Below, in pieces: positions 10,426 through 19,358 of a DNA stretch of 41,009 nucleotides. The notes below the pieces were generated by a model. The model saw nothing but the letters and a program-made list of their open reading frames with translations. It was not told where the DNA came from and made no database searches. The position numbers and the translations under genes were made by a program. The first letter of the stretch is position 1. Each line of letters starts with the position of its first letter. Source of the DNA: an uncultured Bacteroidota bacterium (GTDB lineage Bacteria; Bacteroidota; Bacteroidia; 2-12-FULL-35-15); NCBI GenBank assembly GCA_903870175.1, contig CAIQBY010000403.1, positions 1 through 41,009 on the forward strand, written 5' to 3'.

Positions 10426-11622
10426 ATGAAAAATTCATTTGTAATAGGAATCACATTTAAAAATGCAAATATAGCTACGAGAAGTGCATTTTCGATTTCG
10501 CCGGAAAAACAAAAAGAATGTTATGATATGGCAAGAAGCCATAATTTTAATGATTTTGTGGTATTAAGTACTTGCAACCGTACTGAAATATATGGTGCAG
10601 GATGTGTAGCGCATGCTGAATATATTATTACTACGGTATGTAATCAGCCCAAAGAATTATTGGATGAGTATAAATTTGTGAAAACTTCGGAAGAGGCTTT
10701 GTCGCATATTTTTCATGTGGCTTCGGGTTTGGATTCTCAGATATTGGGTGATTATGAAATATTGGGACAGTTTAAAAATGCATGTAAGTTTTCGAAAGAG
10801 AATGGATTGCTTGGACCGGTGTTTGAAAGAATGGCGAATATCTGCATTCAGGCATCGAAAGAAATAAAAACTAAAACTGCTTTAAGTAAAGGAACTGTTT
10901 CGGCATCATATGCTGCTATTGAAATATTGAAAGATAAAATAAAGGAGAAACCAACAAAATGTTTGCTTGTAGGAACCGGAAAATTCGGTAATAATATTGC
11001 AAAAAACATTAAACACTATTTACCTCATTTTGATTTGACGATTTCGAACAGGACTTATGCAACTGCTTTGGATATTGCAACTGCGAATGGTTTCAGCTTG
11101 CTGCCGTTTGAAGATTTGAATGACAACATTAAAGATTATGATGTAATTGTGTTGAGTACTACTGCGGATAAATATATAGTGACACCGGAGAATTTACAAA
11201 ATTCGAGAACACGATTGATACTTGATTTATCGATACCACAAACGGTGCATCCACAATGTAAATACAATAGTAATCTGGAGATTCTTGATATTGATTCTAT
11301 CTCGGCAATTTTGGATAAATCACTTGAAAACAGAAAGACTTATTTGCCAATTGCAAACGGAATACTTAATACTCATATAGCTTCATTTATTGACTGGAAT
11401 AAATTTTATGAGCAAAGAAATCAGATAGTGACATTGAAAAATATGCTGATAGAGGCAAGTAACTCTTGTCCGCATTTAGCACGACTTGATGATGCAAAGA
11501 AAGATGAGTTGGTGAAAAAAACAGTCGCGTCATTTGTTCTTGAATTGAAACAAAACAATGGAATGCAATTGGAGCCGGAAGAAATTGTTAATAAATTCAT
11601 GCGTCATGCCTCGGCTAATTAG
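10426..11622 (+). CDS. hemA: Glutamyl-tRNA reductase
   Basis: 'VLSTCNRTEIYG', 'HVASGLDSQILGDYEILGQFKNA', 'LLVGTGKFGNNIAKNI'. Confidence 0.97.
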   Translation: MKNSFVIGITFKNANIATRSAFSISPEKQKECYDMARSHNFNDFVVLSTCNRTEIYGAGCVAHAEYIITTVCNQPKELLDEYKFVKTSEEALSHIFHVASGLDSQILGDYEILGQFKNACKFSKENGLLGPVFERMANICIQASKEIKTKTALSKGTVSASYAAIEILKDKIKEKPTKCLLVGTGKFGNNIAKNIKHYLPHFDLTISNRTYATALDIATANGFSLLPFEDLNDNIKDYDVIVLSTTADKYIVTPENLQNSRTRLILDLSIPQTVHPQCKYNSNLEILDIDSISAILDKSLENRKTYLPIANGILNTHIASFIDWNKFYEQRNQIVTLKNMLIEASNSCPHLARLDDAKKDELVKKTVASFVLELKQNNGMQLEPEEIVNKFMRHASAN

Positions 11623-12532
11623 AATAGGATCGAGAGATAGCAGCCTGGCATTATGGCAAGCTAAATTCATAGAAAGTTTATTGAATAAGCAAGGGATAAA
11701 AACTGAATTGACCCTTGTAAAAAGTGTCGGAGATATAAATCTTACTTCACCATTATATGAAATGGGGGTGCAGGGAATATTTACCAAGACGCTTGATAGC
11801 GGACTGTTATCAAACAATATTGATATTGCAGTGCATTCGTTAAAAGATGTGCCCACACAATTGCCGAAGAATCTTAAGATAGCAGCTATTCCTAAAAGAG
11901 CAAATGTGAAGGATGCGATTGTGTATCAAGATGCGAATTTTAAAGTAACTGATGAAGCAGGAATAACGATTGCAACGAGCAGTTTGAGAAGAAAGGCACA
12001 GTGGCTGAACAGGTATCCGAATCATACAATAGAATCAATAAGAGGGAATATTAATACCCGGTTGGAGAAACTAAATAAGACCCCACATTGGAATGCTGCA
12101 TTATTTGCAGTTGCTGGAATTGAAAGGATAGAACTGGATGTTCCCAATAAAATGGAATTGGAGTGGATGTTGCCTGCACCGGCTCAAGGCGCACTGGCTG
12201 TGGTTTGCAGAGAAGATGACCAAGAGGCGCTGAAGATATGTAAAACTTTGAATCATCAGGAGACTGCGATTTGCACAGGAATTGAACGCTCATTTTTAAG
12301 AAATTTGAAAGGCGGCTGCTCCATTCCTATTGCCGCATTGGCAACTATTGAAAAAGACAAAATACATTTTAAGGGAAATATTCTTTCGCTGGATGGAGTC
12401 AGGAAAGTAGAAATAAAAATGGAGTTTGAACTTGGTAACTATGAGAATGCCGGAAGATTGGCAGCGGAAAAATTGCTGAAGAATGGTGGAGATAAAATAG
12501 CATTGGAGTTAAAAAGCCTGATGACCGAATAA
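11606..12532 (+). CDS. hemC: Hydroxymethylbilane synthase
   Basis: 'RIGSRDSSLALWQA', 'AVHSLKDVPTQLP', 'IRGNINTRLEKL', 'LPAPAQGALAV', 'GGCSIPIAALA'; ATG at 11606 overlaps the hemA end. Confidence 0.97.
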   Translation: MPRLIRIGSRDSSLALWQAKFIESLLNKQGIKTELTLVKSVGDINLTSPLYEMGVQGIFTKTLDSGLLSNNIDIAVHSLKDVPTQLPKNLKIAAIPKRANVKDAIVYQDANFKVTDEAGITIATSSLRRKAQWLNRYPNHTIESIRGNINTRLEKLNKTPHWNAALFAVAGIERIELDVPNKMELEWMLPAPAQGALAVVCREDDQEALKICKTLNHQETAICTGIERSFLRNLKGGCSIPIAALATIEKDKIHFKGNILSLDGVRKVEIKMEFELGNYENAGRLAAEKLLKNGGDKIALELKSLMTE

Positions 12533-12625
12533 AACTTCAGAAAAAATTCCCTTTAATATTTAATGATTGCAAATTGATTCGGCGAAATACGTTGAAAGTA
12601 TTATTTATATAAAACGAAGAAGAGT

Positions 12626-13651
12626 ATGAGTGAAGAACATCTGTTTATAAAAGCACTGAAAGGTGAAACGGTGGAACGACCGCCGGTTTGGATGATGAGA
12701 CAGGCAGGCAGGTATTTGCCTGAATATATAGAATTGCGAAATAAATATGATTTTTTTACGCGAGTGCAAACACCGGAGTTGGCCTGTGAAATTACAATTC
12801 AACCGGTAGATATTGTTGGAGTGGATGCAGCAATTTTGTTTTCAGATATACTTGTAATTCCACAGGCAATGGGAGTTGAGGTGCAATTGCTGGAACATAA
12901 AGGACCTGTTTTGCCGAGGACGATAACCACACAAAAAGATGTGGATACTTTAATTGTTGGAGAAGATGCAGTAGCATCACTGGAATATGTTTCGAAGGCA
13001 ATAAAGCTGATAAAAAAGGAATTGAATAATCGTGTTCCGTTGATTGGATTTGCAGGAGCACCATTTACAATACTTTGTTATCTGGTAGAAGGAAAAGGAA
13101 GTAAGAACTTTGATGTTGCCAAACAATTTTGTTTTTCGCAACCTAAACTTGCACATCAATTATTGAATAAAATAACAGATGTGACTATTTCTTATCTGCA
13201 CGAACAAGTTAATGCAGGAGCAGATGCTATTCAGGTATTTGACAGTTGGAGTGGATTGCTGGGACCCGAAGATTTTAATGAATTTTCATTGCCTTATTTG
13301 AATAAAATATCGGATAGTTTAAGTGCAAGAGTTCCTGTAATTCTGTTCCCGAAGGGTAGTTGGTATGCTTTGGAAGAATTAAGTAAATCATCCGCATCGG
13401 CGATTGGAATTGACTGGTGCATAACTCCAAAACTTGCCAGGACACTGACACAGAATAAAAAAACATTGCAGGGGAATTTTGATCCTTGTAAATTATTGCT
13501 TCCGATACCTCAGATTCAAAAAGAAGTAAAAGAGATGATTGATGAATTTGGAAAAGATAAATACATTGCCAATTTAGGACATGGAATATTGCCTAACATA
13601 CCTGTTGAAAATGCTAAAGCCTTTGTGGATGCTGTAAAAAATTACAGATAA
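12626..13651 (+). CDS. hemE: Uroporphyrinogen decarboxylase
   Basis: '[17 protein letters not shown]', '[14 protein letters not shown]', '[16 protein letters not shown]', '[15 protein letters not shown]'. Confidence 0.98.
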   Translation: MSEEHLFIKALKGETVERPPVWMMRQAGRYLPEYIELRNKYDFFTRVQTPELACEITIQPVDIVGVDAAILFSDILVIPQAMGVEVQLLEHKGPVLPRTITTQKDVDTLIVGEDAVASLEYVSKAIKLIKKELNNRVPLIGFAGAPFTILCYLVEGKGSKNFDVAKQFCFSQPKLAHQLLNKITDVTISYLHEQVNAGADAIQVFDSWSGLLGPEDFNEFSLPYLNKISDSLSARVPVILFPKGSWYALEELSKSSASAIGIDWCITPKLARTLTQNKKTLQGNFDPCKLLLPIPQIQKEVKEMIDEFGKDKYIANLGHGILPNIPVENAKAFVDAVKNYR

Positions 13652-13750
13652 GCAATTTTTACGGGAAAGTAACTGCATAGAAACATGATGTAAGTCCTAA
13701 AATCGTTCTTTATTTATGATTAACTTTGTTCTGAAAAAAAACACTTTTAA

Positions 13751-14785
13751 ATGATCGCTTATTTCAGAAATGCCAATATCTCTTTTTTTATTTCTGGAGC
13801 GATTCTTTTATCATTAACTAACTTCTGCAAAGCACAGGATTCATTATCGTTAAAATCTTCAAAGACGAATGAACGATGGGAAGTTAAATGGTTAAGTCAG
13901 TTTCCTAAGGCAGATAGTAAAAATCAAAAGCGGGATACCAAACAACAAATAAAAGATTTTGTTTTCGGAAGAAAAAGGCAGGATTTGAACAGGCCTGTTT
14001 CATCGCTGGTTGATAAACAAAATTCAATGTGGATTTTGGATCAGGAAAACAATTGCGTTTTTCAAATGATAAATAATCAGGCAAAGATCCCTCGTTTTAT
14101 TGAAAAGAAGAATAAAAATTTTGCTTCATTAGTTGGAATTTGTTCTTATAAAGACAATGAATTACTTTTTACGGATTCGTATTCAAATAAAATTTTCGTT
14201 GTTAATTCCAATAAAAAAGATTGCAGAATTTTAAATGATTCATTGAAATTAAATCAAATTACAGGTATTGCTTATTCACCGTTGACAAAGGAAATATGGG
14301 TAATAGAAACAGGAGGTCACATGCTTTTAGTTTTAAATGAAAAAGGGGAGATAATAAAAAAGATTGGCTCGCGCGGCAGTGCTAAGGGAGAATTTAATTT
14401 CCCAACACATATTTGGATTGACAAAAAAGGAAATGTTTATGTGGTGGATGCAATGAATTTTAGAGTGCAAATTTTAAATAAAGAAGGAGCTGTAATATCA
14501 GTTTTTGGAACTAATGGTGACGCCACTGGATATTTTGCCTGCCCTAAAGGAATAGCAACAGATTCTTATGGGCATATTTTTGTTGCAGATGCATTGTTTC
14601 ATGCGGTTCAGGTTTTTGATATATATGGAAATTTTCTGTATAGATTTGGTTCTCAGGGGCAGGAGGAAGGTCAATTTTGGATGCCATCAGGAATATATAT
14701 TGATGAAGATGATAAAATTTACGTAGCTGACAGCTACAATTCAAGAATACAGGTTTTTCAACTTATTACAGGAGGTAAAAAATGA
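13751..14785 (+). CDS. NHL-repeat beta-propeller protein, secreted
   Basis: NHL units 'GEFNFPTHIWIDKKGNVYVVDAMNFRVQILNKEG', 'GYFACPKGIATDSYGHIFVADALFHAVQVFD', 'GQFWMPSGIYIDEDDKIYVADSYNSRIQVF'; overlaps the next gene by 4 nt. Confidence 0.9.
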   Translation: MIAYFRNANISFFISGAILLSLTNFCKAQDSLSLKSSKTNERWEVKWLSQFPKADSKNQKRDTKQQIKDFVFGRKRQDLNRPVSSLVDKQNSMWILDQENNCVFQMINNQAKIPRFIEKKNKNFASLVGICSYKDNELLFTDSYSNKIFVVNSNKKDCRILNDSLKLNQITGIAYSPLTKEIWVIETGGHMLLVLNEKGEIIKKIGSRGSAKGEFNFPTHIWIDKKGNVYVVDAMNFRVQILNKEGAVISVFGTNGDATGYFACPKGIATDSYGHIFVADALFHAVQVFDIYGNFLYRFGSQGQEEGQFWMPSGIYIDEDDKIYVADSYNSRIQVFQLITGGKK

Positions 14786-16449
14786 AACTATTATTTTATA
14801 TGCTGATGTTATTGGGGATTCCCGCGATACTGAATGCTCAATCAATTACCACAACAAAACATAATTTGTCGTCAGGTGGACCCGGTACTGTGAAAGCAAC
14901 TTCGGAAGATGAGATATGTATCTTTTGCCATACCGCACATAATACCAATCCGTTAAAACCATTATGGAACAGAAATGACCCGGGATCAAATTATACTATT
15001 TATGGCAGTACCACCTTGAAAGCATTGCCGGGACAGCCAAGCGGTTCATCAATTTTATGTCTTTCCTGTCACGATGGTACTATTGCTTTAGGGGAAGTAT
15101 TGAGCAGAGGAACAGTAATCAGTTTTGCAGGAACAGTAAATATGCCTGTGGGCAATAGCAATTTAACAACAAACTTACAAAATGACCATCCCATTTCATT
15201 TACTTATGACGTTGCTCTGGCAACATTAAATGGGCAACTGAAAAATCCAGCTACATTACCATCTCAAGTAAAATTGGAAAATAATCAGCTGCAATGCACT
15301 TCCTGTCATGACCCGCATATTAACACAACTACTAAATTTCTTGTGGTTACCAACCAAAATTCGGCATTGTGTATTACCTGTCATAATATTCCAAACTGGA
15401 CAACAAGCATTCACAACACCTCAGCAGTAACTTGGAACACAGTGGCTCCTAATCCCTGGCCTTTTACTACATATACTACTGTAGCTCAGAACGCATGCGA
15501 AAACTGTCATAATCCTCATAATTCAACAGGGCTAACACGTTTATTGCAGTATCCGGCTGAAGAAGACAATTGTTTTAATTGTCATAATGGAAATGCAGCT
15601 TCCATAAATCTTCAGGCACAATTTACAAAAGCATATACTCATAATGTTTATAATTATTTAGCAAAACATGACCCTACAGAAGCTGCTTTGGTTACCACTC
15701 CAATGCATGTTGAATGTGTCGATTGTCATAATCCACATGCAACAAAAGCGCAGACTGCCACAGCACCGGCAGTTAAAGGACCAAATATCGGTGTAGTAGG
15801 TATTAGCCAGGGAGGTGTAGCTGTAAATCCCGTAGTCAACGAATATGAGATTTGCTACCGATGCCATTCAGGAAGTAGCCCTGCAACCGGCCCTACATCA
15901 CCTAGAAAAATAGTACAATCAGATGAACGGCTGGAGTTCGACCCTACTAATCCTTCTTATCACCCAATTGCTGCAGTAGGCAAAAACTCAACTATTTCAG
16001 GACTGATTACATATACTGCATCAAGCCTCATTTATTGTACGGATTGCCATGCCAGTGATGGCACAGGTTCTCCAGCAGGGCCGCATGGCTCCATTTATCC
16101 TCAGATATTAAAATATAATTATGACCGAACTACAAATTATGTAAATACTTATGCAGCTTACGAATTATGTTATCAATGCCATCTTCAGGCAACTACTACC
16201 ACTAATCATAATTTATTAAGTGCAAGCGCAACTCATGGTTCAATAACTTCTTGCAATACCTGTCATGACCCTCATGGAATCAGCGGTACTCAAGGTACTA
16301 CTACTAATAATAGTCACCTGATGAATTTTAATATGAATTTTGTCTCTAATAATAGTAACGGAGTACTTAATTGGACTTATACTTCGCCGGGACATGGTAG
16401 TTGCAACTTGACCTGTCATTCTCATAATCATGTTAATTCAACTTATTAA
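14782..16449 (+). CDS. Multihaem c-type cytochrome (doubled CXXCH motif type)
   Basis: Signal peptide; 11 CXXCH motifs (CIFCH, CLSCH, CTSCH, CITCH, CENCH, CFNCH, CVDCH, CYRCH, CTDCH, CYQCH, CNTCH) plus a C-terminal CNLTCH (CX3CH). Confidence 0.93.
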   Translation: MKLLFYMLMLLGIPAILNAQSITTTKHNLSSGGPGTVKATSEDEICIFCHTAHNTNPLKPLWNRNDPGSNYTIYGSTTLKALPGQPSGSSILCLSCHDGTIALGEVLSRGTVISFAGTVNMPVGNSNLTTNLQNDHPISFTYDVALATLNGQLKNPATLPSQVKLENNQLQCTSCHDPHINTTTKFLVVTNQNSALCITCHNIPNWTTSIHNTSAVTWNTVAPNPWPFTTYTTVAQNACENCHNPHNSTGLTRLLQYPAEEDNCFNCHNGNAASINLQAQFTKAYTHNVYNYLAKHDPTEAALVTTPMHVECVDCHNPHATKAQTATAPAVKGPNIGVVGISQGGVAVNPVVNEYEICYRCHSGSSPATGPTSPRKIVQSDERLEFDPTNPSYHPIAAVGKNSTISGLITYTASSLIYCTDCHASDGTGSPAGPHGSIYPQILKYNYDRTTNYVNTYAAYELCYQCHLQATTTTNHNLLSASATHGSITSCNTCHDPHGISGTQGTTTNNSHLMNFNMNFVSNNSNGVLNWTYTSPGHGSCNLTCHSHNHVNSTY

Positions 16450-16478
16450 ATTTTCAAAATCTACATACAAATAAAAAA

Positions 16479-17183
16479 ATGAGAGAAAAAATAGAATGTA
16501 AAAGTTGTACAAGTCACAATTGTTTTGTAAAAAGATATTGTACCGGAGACGCATTAATGACTATTTCCGATACTAAAAATCAGGACTTCTATAAAAAGGG
16601 AGACCATATTTTCAGAGAAGGAAATACGATGCTTGGAATTCATTTTATTCAGAATGGAGGAGTAAAAGTTGTTACTCCGAATCTTCATGGCAGAGAACAG
16701 GTGGTCCGATTAGCCTCTGATGGCAATATTCTTGGCCACAGAGTATTGGGAAACGACAAGTATTATTTTAATGCAATTGCATTGATGGATACTAATGTTT
16801 GTTTTATAGAAACCAGTGTGTTTAAAGATACTTGTATGAATAGTCCTGATTTTGCTTATGGTCTGATACTGTTTTATGCACTCGAATTAAGAAGAACGGA
16901 GTTACGTGTGAAATATCAATCGCAAATGAATATTCGCGAAAAAGTAGCTGAAGCATTTGTTTACCTTAATGAAATATTCGGCACCAATGTCAAAACTAAA
17001 ACTTTAAATATTGAATTGAGCCGTCAGGAAATTGCTGATACCGCAGGCACCACACCCGAGCAGGTTTCAAGACAGTTAAGCGATTTTGAGGATGAGAAAT
17101 TAATCTCCCGCAAAAAAAGAGAAATACAAATTCTGAATCTTAGAGGGCTGCAAAATATTGTTCGTAATTACAAAATCGAATAA
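16479..17183 (+). CDS. Crp/Fnr-family transcriptional regulator with an N-terminal Cys-rich segment
   Basis: cNMP-like domain 'GDHIFREGNTMLGIHFIQNGGVKVV', HTH 'LSRQEIADTAGTTPEQVSRQLSDFEDEKLI'; N-terminus 'IECKSCTSHNCFVKRYC'. Confidence 0.93.
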   Translation: MREKIECKSCTSHNCFVKRYCTGDALMTISDTKNQDFYKKGDHIFREGNTMLGIHFIQNGGVKVVTPNLHGREQVVRLASDGNILGHRVLGNDKYYFNAIALMDTNVCFIETSVFKDTCMNSPDFAYGLILFYALELRRTELRVKYQSQMNIREKVAEAFVYLNEIFGTNVKTKTLNIELSRQEIADTAGTTPEQVSRQLSDFEDEKLISRKKREIQILNLRGLQNIVRNYKIE

Positions 17184-17225
17184 CATTTTTAATTCCAATT
17201 CCTGAATTCTAAACTCTGAACCCCA

Positions 17226-19010
17226 ATGAAATTAGGAAGTTTTACAATTGACTTCAAATTCCAACTGATTCTATTAGTATTTATTGCCATTGCTATCAAT
17301 GCGAATACGTTATTTAATGAATACGTACTGGACGACGCAATTGTAATTTCCGACAATCAATTTGTGGCGAAAGGCATTCATGGAATTCCGGAAATCATTA
17401 CCCAAAGTTATTTTAAAGGATACAAAAAACTGGAGAATCTCGAGTTTTCAGGTGGTCGTTATCGCCCGTTTGCTTTAGTTATTTTTGCTCTGGAGTATCA
17501 GTTTTTTGGCGCTAATCCAGTGGTAAGCCATTTAATTAATGTGTTATTATTTGCTCTCCTTATCGTCTCGCTTTTTTATTTATTACAGAAGCATATCTTT
17601 AAGGAACAGAATAAAAATTTAGCGTTCCTCACCTGCCTGCTCTTCGCCATTCATCCTATCCATACCGAAGTAATTGCAAACGTAAAAGGTCGTGACGAAC
17701 TGATTACATTTTTATTAATCATAGTTTCATTAATTACTTCTATCCGTTATCTCGAACGGAAAAAAATATGGATATATGGTGTAAGCTTATTTTGTTTTTT
17801 CCTGGCATTGCTTACGCGGGAAAGTGCCATAACATTTGTAGTTATCGCACCTCTCATTTTATATTTCTTTTGCAATCAATCCAAAAAAAAATGCCTCTTG
17901 TTTTCCATCCCGCTCATTCTTGTTGTCGTCGGTTATTTATCGCTCCGGTTCATCGTTGTTGACGTATCACCTCACACCACAAATGATATTTCAAATGCTC
18001 CTTTTCTTTATGCAACAGTTTCCGAAGCCTTTGCCACAAAGGTTTTTATTGTCTTCAAATATTTAGTACTGCTCATTTTTCCGCATCCATTAATTTTCGA
18101 ATACGGATACAATCACATTCCGTATGTCAATATAATTTCCGCTCCTTTTATTTTATCATCGCTGCTCTTACTCACTCTCCTTGTTTATGCGGCGTTCACC
18201 GTCAATAAAAAATCTGTGTACACATTCAGCATACTTTATTTTTTTATAACCATTTTTCTGGTGAGTAATTTTATTGTTGATATCGGCACTCCTCTTTCCG
18301 AACGCCTTTTGTTTCAGCCTTCTCTGGCGTTTTGTATTGTTGTTGCCGCTTTATATTTTAAAGTCGAAAAAAAATTCAGCATCCCTGCAAAGAGTATTTT
18401 AGCCTTGCTGATTATTTTATTTTCCATCAAAACATTTTCACGAAATGCAGTCTGGAAAAATTATGAAACGCTCGTTCTCACTGATGTCAAATCGGCTCCA
18501 AACAGCGTCAGGATAAATCAGTTTGCAATGAATATTTATTTATCAAAATCAATTGTCGAAAATAATATCGACAGGAAAAACGAAGACTTAAAAAAAGGAG
18601 CGGAGTATGGCGAACAGATGCTGAAAATATGTCCGAAGATTCCTGATATTTATATGAATTTAGGATATACGTATTATAATTTATTCGATTATAATAAAGC
18701 AACTGAACTATGGAAACAAGGCTTGAAACAGGAACCTACCGAACAGGCGACCAAACAAGCCGCAGAAGCATTAAGTACCGATTTATATAAACTTGGCAAT
18801 GGATATTACGAACGAAATAAAATATCGGAAGCAATAAACTGTTATAAAAAATCAATCGAAATAAATAATAAAAACACAGAAGCATGGTATAATCTCGGAG
18901 GCAATTATTTTTTAATAAATGACACCATAAAAGGAAATGATGCCTGGCAAAATGTTTTAAAGCTCTCCCCGAATCATCCATTAAATAAATCGGAATTCAG
19001 CAAAAACTAA
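17226..19010 (+). CDS. Integral membrane TPR protein (TMTC/PMT-like glycosyltransferase superfamily)
   Basis: 'YVLDDAIVISDN', 'SGGRYRPFALVIFALEYQFFG', 'HPIHTEVIANVKGRDEL' motifs, about 10 TM segments, C-terminal TPRs. Confidence 0.82.
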   Translation: MKLGSFTIDFKFQLILLVFIAIAINANTLFNEYVLDDAIVISDNQFVAKGIHGIPEIITQSYFKGYKKLENLEFSGGRYRPFALVIFALEYQFFGANPVVSHLINVLLFALLIVSLFYLLQKHIFKEQNKNLAFLTCLLFAIHPIHTEVIANVKGRDELITFLLIIVSLITSIRYLERKKIWIYGVSLFCFFLALLTRESAITFVVIAPLILYFFCNQSKKKCLLFSIPLILVVVGYLSLRFIVVDVSPHTTNDISNAPFLYATVSEAFATKVFIVFKYLVLLIFPHPLIFEYGYNHIPYVNIISAPFILSSLLLLTLLVYAAFTVNKKSVYTFSILYFFITIFLVSNFIVDIGTPLSERLLFQPSLAFCIVVAALYFKVEKKFSIPAKSILALLIILFSIKTFSRNAVWKNYETLVLTDVKSAPNSVRINQFAMNIYLSKSIVENNIDRKNEDLKKGAEYGEQMLKICPKIPDIYMNLGYTYYNLFDYNKATELWKQGLKQEPTEQATKQAAEALSTDLYKLGNGYYERNKISEAINCYKKSIEINNKNTEAWYNLGGNYFLINDTIKGNDAWQNVLKLSPNHPLNKSEFSKN

Positions 19011-19039
19011 AAAGCATTAGTCTCTACTAAAAAAGATTC

Positions 19040-19216
19040 AATAATCGCCTGCGACTTCTTGATAATTGCTAACGACTTCTTGATAATCGCTAACGACTTC
19101 TTGATAATTGCTAACGACTCCCCGATAATTGCTAACGACCTTCCGATAATTGCTAACGACCTCCCGATAATCGCTAACGACTCCCCGATAATCGCTAACG
19201 ACCTTTCGATAATCGA
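19040..19216. repeat. Perfect-register 21-bp tandem array, 8 units plus a partial
   Basis: Consensus GATAATYGCTAACGACYYYYY; unit starts at 19040, 19061, 19082, 19103, 19124, 19145, 19166, 19187, with a partial unit at 19208. Confidence 0.97.
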
Positions 19217-19358
19217 GGGTTTTTCAAAAAAACCTTCACAAACGCCATCAAAACGCGTTCTGATTATTTAAAGTCTTTTTAGATATTAAACGAAATAAAG
19301 TGATTTGCGGGGCTTATTTTGAGAAATCGGGTTTTATTTTGTCCTGAGTCTAAAATAG

